Shown here piece by piece: positions 1 to 5,045 of a stretch of DNA of 6,842 nt. The stretch lies in the NCBI GenBank assembly GCA_030673735.1, contig DAOVIK010000080.1:1-6842 (forward strand). The letters are read 5' to 3'. Position 1 is the stretch's first letter. Each line of letters opens with the position of its first letter. The position numbers and the translations under genes are program-made. The notes under the pieces are model-generated. The model was not told the origin of the DNA, did no database searches, and saw only the letters and a list, made by a program, of their open reading frames with translations. This DNA is from Anaerolineae bacterium. GTDB taxonomy: Bacteria; Chloroflexota; Anaerolineae; Anaerolineales; E44-bin32.

Positions 1-528
1 ACTGCCACGCCCCGCCCCACGCAGGTGCCCACGCGCATCCCTCCACCCGCAACGCAAAGGTCGCAGCCACCAACTGCAACGCAAGTTCCGCCAACTGCCA
101 CGCAGGTAACCTGTTCGTTCTCCAGCAGCGCATCCTACGAGAACACACTCGTGGCACTGATCAATCAGGAACGAGCAAACCAGGGCGCTGGTGCCTTGAC
201 GGTGTCGAGCCAGTTGACAGCCGCAGCACGCCAGCACAGCCGCGACATGGCCTGCAATGATTTCTTCTCACACACGGGCTCGGATGGCTCCAGCCCCTTC
301 GATCGCATGGCCTGGTCGGGCTTCAGCTATTCAACTGCAGCCGAAAACATCTACGCCGGCAGCGGTTCGTTCAACTCCCCACAACAAGCATTCACCGGCT
401 GGATGAACAGTCCGGGGCACCGCACCAACATGCTCAATCCCGTTTATACCCACATCGGCGTGGGCTACATCTACAACGCCAGCAGCACGTACGGCGGCTA
501 TTACACCGCCAATTTCGCCAAGCCCTGA
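1..528 (+). CDS. CAP/SCP-domain (YkwD-type) secreted protein, 5' partial
   Basis: The reading frame is open from base 1, so the gene begins upstream of the window. The GTG at 25 lies inside a Pro/Thr/Gln-rich linker, has no Shine-Dalgarno, and is read here as an internal Val. The first ~37 visible residues are linker (repeated PPTATQ-like units). A CAP domain (cysteine-rich secretory proteins, antigen 5, PR-1) then runs to the stop. Family hallmarks are visible: YENT..LINQER, HSRDMACN, SHTGSDGSSPFDRM, AENI, SPGHRTNML and a C-terminal IGVGY...YYTANFAKP. The putative cavity residues are His (codon 271-273), Glu (343-345) and His (418-420). Two Cys 47 residues apart, one just before the domain and one in DMAC, probably form a disulfide, which fits an extracellular location. 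Bacterial CAP proteins are mostly of unknown biochemical function. The family assignment is firm; the role is not known. A paralogue lies directly downstream. Confidence 0.93.
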   Translation, partial: TATPRPTQVPTRIPPPATQRSQPPTATQVPPTATQVTCSFSSSASYENTLVALINQERANQGAGALTVSSQLTAAARQHSRDMACNDFFSHTGSDGSSPFDRMAWSGFSYSTAAENIYAGSGSFNSPQQAFTGWMNSPGHRTNMLNPVYTHIGVGYIYNASSTYGGYYTANFAKP

Positions 529-541
529 AACTTGGCTTTGC

Positions 542-568
542 TGCGATTGCGGATCGCATCCACCTTTT
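542..568 (+). terminator. Weak candidate terminator after the first CAP gene
   Basis: Thirteen bases after the stop there is a perfect 6-bp stem, TGCGAT (542-547) and ATCGCA (553-558), with a 5-base loop. A short TTTT run follows only at 565-568. The stem is short and the T-run is displaced, so this is a weak intrinsic terminator at best. It is the only candidate seen between the two CAP genes. Confidence 0.3.
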
Positions 569-856
569 GGGCTTTCCAATCCATATCGCTTGGGCTGATG
601 CAGAACAACCCGGAGGTTCATTTCTGAGGACATGATCGGCGACTCTTTAGGCACAAGCCCGGGCCCTACATGTAAGATATCCTTGCGACAGGGACGGCAA
701 TCACCAGAACGACCGATCACATGCATGGCGGCACACTGAGTAGTCTAATGTGAATGTCCCGGCGCCTCATCGATTTCCCATAAAACTGAGCATCATACCG
801 AAGATCTCCGCCGAAGACCAAGTCACTGTGTCAAGCTGTGCGAGCACGACTTAGAC

Positions 857-862
857 TATAAT
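857..862 (+). promoter_or_regulatory. TATAAT -10 element upstream of the second CAP gene
   Basis: A consensus -10 hexamer TATAAT ends 31 bases before the ATG at 894, which would give a leader of about 25 nt. No good -35 is present at 16-18 bp spacing; the nearest partial match, GTGTCA at 828-833, is too far upstream. The promoter is therefore supported by the -10 element and its position only. Confidence 0.5.
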
Positions 863-893
863 CGCTCGGGCAATCGGGCGAGGCGAATAGCAT

Positions 894-1979
894 ATGCGGG
901 AATTGCATGATGGTTCATCCAGCGGTTCGCCCAGGCCGTCCCCTCAAAACCGAGGACGGATTCTTAGCGCGGGATTGATTCTGCTCGCACTATCGCTATT
1001 GGCGGTAGCTTGCAGCTTGCCGGTTGTCAAGGCGGACACAATCGATGCCATCGACGCGCCGAAGCAACGCTCCAGCCCGACCCCGGCGCGGGGATTCCCC
1101 ACTGCAACGTCATCGCCCAGCTCAGAACCTGAAATCCCCACAGCAAGCCCTACGACCAATAGTGCGCTAATGCCGCCAGCGCCAACCCCAGTTTTCGTCA
1201 CCAAGCTGAAGCCGCCCTCCGGGATAGACACTCCATTCGCAACCAAGCCACCCGAAGACACCCCTACGCCTACTGAAACTGAGACAGCTACGCCCACAGA
1301 AACCGAGACGCCGACCGAAACGCAGACCTCCACGCCGACGCGCACTCGCACGCCATGGCCCACGAGAACGCCGACACGCAGGCCGTGGCCCACAAGAACA
1401 CCAACGCGCAGGCCGCCAACTGCAACGCGCACTCCAACCCGCACGCCAACACCCACACCAACGGGCCCCACGCCCACATCAACGCGGACACCCACGCCGG
1501 CACCAGCGACCAACACGCCGACACCCTCGCCGCCCACTGCAACGCCCACACCCGTTGAGGACTGCGGGCTGAGCATGAACGTCGGGTACGAAAACACGAT
1601 CGTGACGCTGATCAATCAGAAGCGCGTGGCGGAGGGGCGTGTCGCCTATCGGGTGGATTCACGTTTGGTAGCTTCGGCGCGCGGATACAGCATCGATATG
1701 GCCTGCAACGGCGCCCGCAACCACATCGGCTCCGACGGGTCTACCGCCTCACAGCGAATCGCGGCACAGGGATATTCCTTCTGGTACATCGGGGAGAATT
1801 ACTACATCGGTTGGGGATCTGGGGGAACGCCGCAGGCGGCCTTCAATTGGTGGATCAACAGCACGCCGCATTACAACAACATCATGCACACCGGCTTTGA
1901 GGAGTTCGGCGTGGGATACATGTACGACCCGGCGACGAACCTCCACTTCTACACGATCAACTTTGCTAAGCCACGCTGA
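894..1979 (+). CDS. CAP/SCP-domain lipoprotein with long Pro/Thr linker
   Basis: 361 aa, complete. Residues 1-22 form a polar n-region and 23-39 a hydrophobic core ending in LAVAC, so Cys40 is the likely lipidation site; the mature protein would be anchored to the outer face of the membrane. Residues ~60-220 are a low-complexity Pro/Thr linker, with a Glu-rich part (121-142) followed by an Arg-rich part (150-182). The CAP domain spans ~232-361: GYENTIVTLINQKR, SIDMACN, NHIGSDGS, GENYY, STPHYNN, EFGVGYMY and YTINFAKPR. His277, Glu301 and His326 align with the cavity residues of the upstream paralogue. Cys224 and Cys271 keep the same 47-residue spacing. By eye about 63 of 138 domain residues match the upstream protein. 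This copy is diverged: the His of HSxDM is Tyr, and GHR has become PHY. The ATG is preceded by a weak GAGGCG Shine-Dalgarno and a TATAAT element. The biochemical role is unknown. Confidence 0.92.
   Translation: MRELHDGSSSGSPRPSPQNRGRILSAGLILLALSLLAVACSLPVVKADTIDAIDAPKQRSSPTPARGFPTATSSPSSEPEIPTASPTTNSALMPPAPTPVFVTKLKPPSGIDTPFATKPPEDTPTPTETETATPTETETPTETQTSTPTRTRTPWPTRTPTRRPWPTRTPTRRPPTATRTPTRTPTPTPTGPTPTSTRTPTPAPATNTPTPSPPTATPTPVEDCGLSMNVGYENTIVTLINQKRVAEGRVAYRVDSRLVASARGYSIDMACNGARNHIGSDGSTASQRIAAQGYSFWYIGENYYIGWGSGGTPQAAFNWWINSTPHYNNIMHTGFEEFGVGYMYDPATNLHFYTINFAKPR
1353..1412 (+). repeat. 30-bp tandem duplication within the linker
   Basis: Two adjacent 30-bp units (1353-1382 and 1383-1412) both encode PWPTRTPTRR and differ at about five positions, nearly all silent. 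They lie in the Arg-rich part of the lipoprotein linker. The silent differences suggest an older duplication kept at the protein level. Shorter PT and TPTRTP units continue on either side. Confidence 0.8.
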
Positions 1980-2036
1980 CAGGCATCGAAGCCGGGCGAG
2001 CAGTCCATCCTTCAGATGTATTGTCAGTAGAAAGCA

Positions 2037-2062
2037 TCAGCCTCCCTGGCCAGGGAGGCTGA
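2037..2062. terminator. Perfect 26-bp palindrome between convergent genes, probable bidirectional terminator
   Basis: The arms TCAGCCTCCCTGG (2037-2049) and CCAGGGAGGCTGA (2050-2062) are exact reverse complements. As RNA this would fold into an 11-bp GC-rich hairpin with a 4-base loop on either strand. It sits 57 bases after the stop of the second CAP gene (+) and 8 bases beyond the stop of the LysM gene (-). U-runs downstream are imperfect: TATTTCTTTTCTT from 2071 on the + side, and TGCTTTCT on the - side. A shared terminator is the simplest reading. Confidence 0.65.
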
Positions 2063-2070
2063 GTGTATGC

Positions 2071-2412
2071 CTATTTCTTTTCTTCCGGCAGCTTGGGGAT
2101 CTTGAGCACGGTGCCGTCAATGATCAGGTCTGGATCATCTCCGATCACGTCTTTGTTGGCTTCGTAGATCAATGGATAGTGATATGCGGAGCCGTAATAC
2201 TTCTTGGATATGTGACCCAAGGTGTCGCCAGGCTTTACCGTATGTTCAGCGATGAAAGCAGACTTGCGAGCTTTCTCAATCGCTGCCTTCACGTCCTCTG
2301 GGGAGGGTACATCCTGCCTCTTTGCCGCTTCACGCGCCCTCTGAAGTCTGCTAGAGCGTGCTTTCTTTACCTCTTCCTTCTTTGGTCCTTCAATTTCCTT
2401 CTCGGGAGCCAT
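2071..2412 (-). CDS. Small LysM-domain protein without signal peptide
   Basis: 113 aa. Residues 1-52 are highly charged and probably helical, rich in Lys, Glu and Arg (for example KKEEVKKARSSRLQRAREAAKR). Residues 56-106 form one LysM domain: HTVKPGDTLGHISKKYYG, then YPLIYEANKD, then a closing DGTVLKIPK. LysM domains bind N-acetylglucosamine polymers such as peptidoglycan. The version followed by YEANKD resembles the C-terminal domain of E. coli YgaU/Kbp, a cytosolic K+-binding BON-LysM protein. There is no signal peptide or membrane segment, and no BON domain here. The start is supported by a strong GAGGAGG Shine-Dalgarno (2419-2425) six bases before the ATG. A promoter candidate lies at 2468-2496. 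The domain call is secure; location and function are uncertain. Confidence 0.92.
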   Translation of the reverse strand: MAPEKEIEGPKKEEVKKARSSRLQRAREAAKRQDVPSPEDVKAAIEKARKSAFIAEHTVKPGDTLGHISKKYYGSAYHYPLIYEANKDVIGDDPDLIIDGTVLKIPKLPEEKK

Positions 2413-2467
2413 TCAATTCCTCCTCAAGTCGCGTCGGTCTGTAGGTCGATATTCGATGACGCCGATA

Positions 2468-2496
2468 ATTGTATCAGAGGGTCGGTAATTGCATAA
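2468..2496 (-). promoter_or_regulatory. Candidate promoter for the LysM gene
   Basis: Reading the - strand, TTATGC (2491-2496) and TACAAT (2468-2473) are separated by 17 bp. The -10 is a good match to TATAAT; the -35 matches poorly. The element lies about 55 bases before the LysM ATG, within the 191-bp gap after the DegV gene, so LysM may be transcribed on its own. Confidence 0.4.
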
Positions 2497-2603
2497 TCGA
2501 AATCGGCCCTTGGTGCTTGCTACTTGTGCCGTAGGAACCGAGCTTCGGGCTCTGCATTTCGCCGGATAGCTAAGACCGCTTCAGAAGTCATTGGCCTTAC
2601 CGC

Positions 2604-3458
2604 TCATTCCCCTGCGCGATAGGCCACGCCCACGATCCCCGGTCCTGTGTGCACGGCCATTACGGTAGTCATACGCGTAGTGGGCATTTGGTCGATCTCA
2701 TAGCGATCCATCACCATCTTGCGCAGCTCCGCCGCCAGGTCGGGAACGTTGCCGTGCATGACAGCCGCCTCGCGCAGCTCACGCCCCCCCAGACGCTTCT
2801 CGAGCTCAGACATTATTCGCTCGAGTGCCTTTGCCATGCCGCGGGTTGCGGTCAAGATTCCAACAGTTCCATCTCCTCGCAAGGCCATGATCGGATGCAC
2901 CTTCAAGACCGATCCGGCCATGGCGGCGATCGCTGGAACCCGTCCGCCGCGATGCAGATATTCGAGAGTATCAATCACGAATACGAAACCCGAAGTATCG
3001 ATAGCTTGCTCCGCCGCGGCGACCATGGCGTCCAGGTCCCCACCTTGGCGCGCGGCACGCGCCGCAGCCATGACCACAAAGCCCTGGGCCATTGCCGCTC
3101 GCAGCGTATCCACGACGCGAATCGGGACTTCCGAGATCGACTCAGCGGAAACGCTTGCTGTGCTGTACGACGCGCTTAGTTTCGATGATAGCGGCAACAC
3201 GAGTATTCCCCGCGCACCCTGACTGATGGCATCCCGATAGGCTTGCTCCCAATCTGCCGGCGAGGGTGCCGCCGTTGTGGGCATTGGATCGGCATCGGGC
3301 AGAAGAGTAAATAGCTCATCTGCCGTCAAATCAACACCATCCCGATAGGATTCGTCACCCATGATCACATTGAAAGGAATGGGACGTATGGCGTATTCCT
3401 CAATCCACTCCTGGGGCAGTCCGGTTCCCGTGTCAGTGAGTATGGCGATATCGCCCAT
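2604..3458 (-). CDS. DegV-family fatty-acid-binding protein (FakB-like)
   Basis: 284 aa from the chosen start, the usual DegV length. DegV/FakB proteins bind a fatty acid and present it to the kinase FakA, which makes acyl-phosphate for lipid synthesis. Family motifs appear in order: ILTDTGTGLP (6-15, the N-terminal DS..DLP-type motif), TTAAPSP (61-67), LPLSSKLSASY (88-98), VVDTLRAAMAQG (115-126), TLEYLHRGGRVP (164-175) and HTGPGIVGVAY (270-280). Thr61/62, Ser91/92, Arg173 and His270-Thr271 fall where the family contacts the carboxylate or acyl-phosphate. The start at 3458 is preferred over the ATG at 3476 because a GAGGAGGT Shine-Dalgarno sits four bases before it and nothing precedes the longer start. 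No fakA/dak2-type gene is in view, so the FakB role is inferred from family only. A terminator upstream separates it from pmbA, so it is probably its own transcription unit. Confidence 0.93.
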   Translation of the reverse strand: MGDIAILTDTGTGLPQEWIEEYAIRPIPFNVIMGDESYRDGVDLTADELFTLLPDADPMPTTAAPSPADWEQAYRDAISQGARGILVLPLSSKLSASYSTASVSAESISEVPIRVVDTLRAAMAQGFVVMAAARAARQGGDLDAMVAAAEQAIDTSGFVFVIDTLEYLHRGGRVPAIAAMAGSVLKVHPIMALRGDGTVGILTATRGMAKALERIMSELEKRLGGRELREAAVMHGNVPDLAAELRKMVMDRYEIDQMPTTRMTTVMAVHTGPGIVGVAYRAGE

Positions 3459-3462
3459 TCGT

Positions 3463-3470
3463 ACCTCCTC
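3463..3470 (-). promoter_or_regulatory. Shine-Dalgarno that sets the DegV start
   Basis: On the - strand GAGGAGGT is followed after four bases by ATG (3458-3456). It lies inside the coding sequence of the six-residue longer form starting at 3476, which has no Shine-Dalgarno of its own. It therefore favours the shorter protein beginning MGDIAILTD, which also matches the usual family N-terminus close to the first beta strand. Confidence 0.8.
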
Positions 3471-3564
3471 ATCCATAGCAGCTTGGCACTAAATGGAAAA
3501 CGTGCATCGTGCTCAGGTTGTATCAAACATCAGGTGCATCGATAAATAGAGATAAAACCACTTG

Positions 3565-3629
3565 TGGATAGCAACACCGCGCTCGGCTAAAAGTGACTAT
3601 CAGCGTCATGTGGATGACGATGCTATCCA
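3565..3629. repeat. Nested inverted repeats, possible structured element
   Basis: An outer perfect 9-bp inverted repeat, TGGATAGCA (3565-3573) and TGCTATCCA (3621-3629), encloses an inner perfect hairpin, CGTCAT (3604-3609) and ATGACG (3614-3619), with loop GTGG. A further CCAC/GTGG pair around TT (3558-3567) overlaps the left outer arm. The element lies downstream of the pmbA terminator and upstream of the DegV start. It could be an operator, an RNA structure in the DegV leader, or chance. Confidence 0.5.
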
Positions 3630-3642
3630 ATAAGATACATGA

Positions 3643-3675
3643 AAAGGCGTCGGGACTTCAAGCCCCAACGCCTTT
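3643..3675 (-). terminator. Intrinsic terminator after pmbA
   Basis: Read on the - strand, AAAGGCGTTGGG pairs over 12 bp with CCCGACGCCTTT (one U-G wobble) around a 9-base loop, and the stem runs out into TTTTC. It begins 66 bases after the pmbA stop. On the + strand the wobble becomes a C/A mismatch and the trailing T-run is shorter, so the signal works best for - strand transcription. It closes the tldD-pmbA unit. Confidence 0.8.
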
Positions 3676-3740
3676 CTGGATCACTGGATTGGGTGCGATT
3701 CTTACAATCAGCGCTCTACTCCGGCTGGAACGATCCGGCC

Positions 3741-5045
3741 TTAGCCCTCACCTGCCACGACCAACTCGCTGAAGCGCGCCGTCGTCGGGCCAAGATAATC
3801 CCCATAGAAGCCGGTCTCCGAGGACCAGCGCACATCGGCCAACGCGTCGAGCAGATTGCCAACCAGCATGCCTCCCTTGAACGGCGTTCGCTTCTCGCCC
3901 TCGACAACGTAGCCCAGTCGGATCTCGCAGGAGAAATCGCCGGTGATAGCGCTGGGATTGAACCACGAGAACTCCACGATCTCGACGTGAGGGACGTTTA
4001 GAAGCTCATCGGCGGATACGGATCCAGGCGCAAGCTCGATATCCCCAAACTGACCGGTTGCCGGGAGGTCAAGATATTCCGCAAATCGTTGGCTGGCCCA
4101 GAAAGCAGCCAGTTCGTTGTTGCGTATCAGTTCGACGCGCTGTGCCGGCAGTCCTTGCTCATCGAAGCGGTTGGAGCTCACACCATAGGGAAGCTGTCGA
4201 TTCGCCCAGACGTTCAGCGGATCTCCTTTGACCTCACCGCGAAACACCGGCTCTCCGATGTCCCACTGCGTTTCCCCGGTGTACTTGTATCTCGCGGAGG
4301 AAAGGGTCTGTATCACGAGTGTGTTCAGGGCTTCTGATAAGGTTGCATCCCGAAACACCACTGGGCCGCGATAAGACAGTGGCGGGCCGGCGCTGAGTAT
4401 GTCGGCGGCTTGCTGCACGCGGCGAGCGGCTTCGACCTCGAGGTTGAGATCGGCAGCCCTGCGTCGTCTCATCATGGCAAAGGCTTCCACCTCATCCTCG
4501 CCTTCTCCGGCGATGAAAACCCATTCCATATCCACCATGGTGCCCACTTGTTTGGCATCGATGCCGCTACTGCTAACCATATGAACTGACTCGGCCTCGG
4601 CAAAGCATTCAGCGGCGGTCAGCCGAACTTGAGGATTATCGGAAGCCACGCTCTTGAGCTGAGAAAGGATTCGTTCTGCTGCAGCGGAAGGATTGGCTTT
4701 CAACTGCTTATCGACAATGTCTATCTCGGGCAGAGGGGCGGCTTCTGGAAAGTCGTAGGGTTGATTGTGAACCAATCCGGCCATGAGAGCGACGTTGTCT
4801 AGCGCGCCGGTGATATCCCCTCCCGGCAGAATCGTGACGCTGCTGGCGCCGCATGTAGGATCGCCGTCGGGGCCAGGCGTCTCGCGCAATACATCCACGA
4901 CAAAGCGTTCATTCTCCACGCTGCGCTTGGACTCGACGGAATCGTGCAGATCGTATTGCTGAGCGCCCTCGGTCTTGATGTGACGAACGCTCCAGGCCTT
5001 CAAATCTGAGCGAGTACGAAGGGATTTGATTATTGCTTGCAGCAT
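3741..5045 (-). CDS. pmbA: TldD/PmbA family, PmbA (TldE) subunit
   Basis: 434 aa, typical PmbA/TldE length. In E. coli TldD and PmbA(TldE) form a cytosolic protease that trims unfolded peptides, completes microcin B17 maturation and degrades the antitoxin CcdA. TldD supplies the catalytic metal site and PmbA the partner half. Consistent with this, there is no HExxxH motif here. C-terminal family hallmarks are present: FDEQGLPAQRVELIRNN (294-310), NPSAITGDFSCEIRLGYVVEGE (363-384), the PFKGGMLVGNLLDAL segment (388-402) and a closing FSELVVAGEG. The N-terminal half is less conserved but has the expected mixed alpha/beta character with an acidic-basic central stretch (180-215). The ATG shares its A with the last base of the upstream tldD TGA, so translation is probably coupled. 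An intrinsic terminator follows. The subunit identity is secure; the natural substrate here is unknown. Confidence 0.93.
   Translation of the reverse strand: MLQAIIKSLRTRSDLKAWSVRHIKTEGAQQYDLHDSVESKRSVENERFVVDVLRETPGPDGDPTCGASSVTILPGGDITGALDNVALMAGLVHNQPYDFPEAAPLPEIDIVDKQLKANPSAAAERILSQLKSVASDNPQVRLTAAECFAEAESVHMVSSSGIDAKQVGTMVDMEWVFIAGEGEDEVEAFAMMRRRRAADLNLEVEAARRVQQAADILSAGPPLSYRGPVVFRDATLSEALNTLVIQTLSSARYKYTGETQWDIGEPVFRGEVKGDPLNVWANRQLPYGVSSNRFDEQGLPAQRVELIRNNELAAFWASQRFAEYLDLPATGQFGDIELAPGSVSADELLNVPHVEIVEFSWFNPSAITGDFSCEIRLGYVVEGEKRTPFKGGMLVGNLLDALADVRWSSETGFYGDYLGPTTARFSELVVAGEG

Larger units (their letters stand above)
529..893. other. Intergenic region between the two CAP genes
   Basis: This 365-bp stretch has no ORF with recognisable protein features on either strand. 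The antisense frame across 331-726 is a shadow of the first CAP gene running into non-coding DNA. It holds the weak hairpin after the first CAP gene, a GC palindrome GCCCGGGC near 657-664, and a TATAAT -10 element at 857-862 just before the second CAP gene. The gap suggests the two CAP genes are transcribed separately rather than as one operon. Confidence 0.6.
3477..3740. other. Intergenic region between pmbA and the DegV gene
   Basis: No credible gene is present. In - strand order it contains the pmbA terminator (3643-3675), a nested set of inverted repeats (3565-3629) and the DegV leader. I could not pick a convincing promoter for the DegV gene here, although AT-rich stretches near 3540-3560 are available. 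Confidence 0.5.

Noticed and set aside
25..27. GTG as the real start of the first CAP gene
   Set aside because: The frame stays open with the same Pro/Thr linker composition to base 1, there is no Shine-Dalgarno, and a secreted protein would lack its signal peptide.
1254..1560. Short regular repeats considered as a CRISPR array or microsatellite of regulatory meaning
   Set aside because: The repeats are codon-phased Pro/Thr units inside an intact reading frame, with no spacer structure.
944..1615. 223-aa antisense frame with Val/Gly repeats opposite the CAP lipoprotein
   Set aside because: The VGVGV-type repeats are simply the reverse complement of the Pro/Thr codons in the linker; there is no start signal and no family resemblance.
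1897..2496. 199-aa + strand frame with hydrophobic stretches across the LysM gene
   Set aside because: It overlaps the end of the CAP gene out of frame, runs through the palindrome, and lies antisense to the LysM gene; the hydrophobic runs mirror Lys/Glu codons.
2649..3222. Two overlapping + strand frames opposite the DegV gene
   Set aside because: Composition is rich in Arg, Ser and Ala with no motif, and both are shadows of a well-supported - strand gene.
3639..4001. Basic 120-aa + strand frame (MKRRRDF...) considered as a possible peptide substrate for TldD/PmbA
   Set aside because: It starts inside the pmbA terminator hairpin, has no ribosome site, and most of it is antisense to pmbA.
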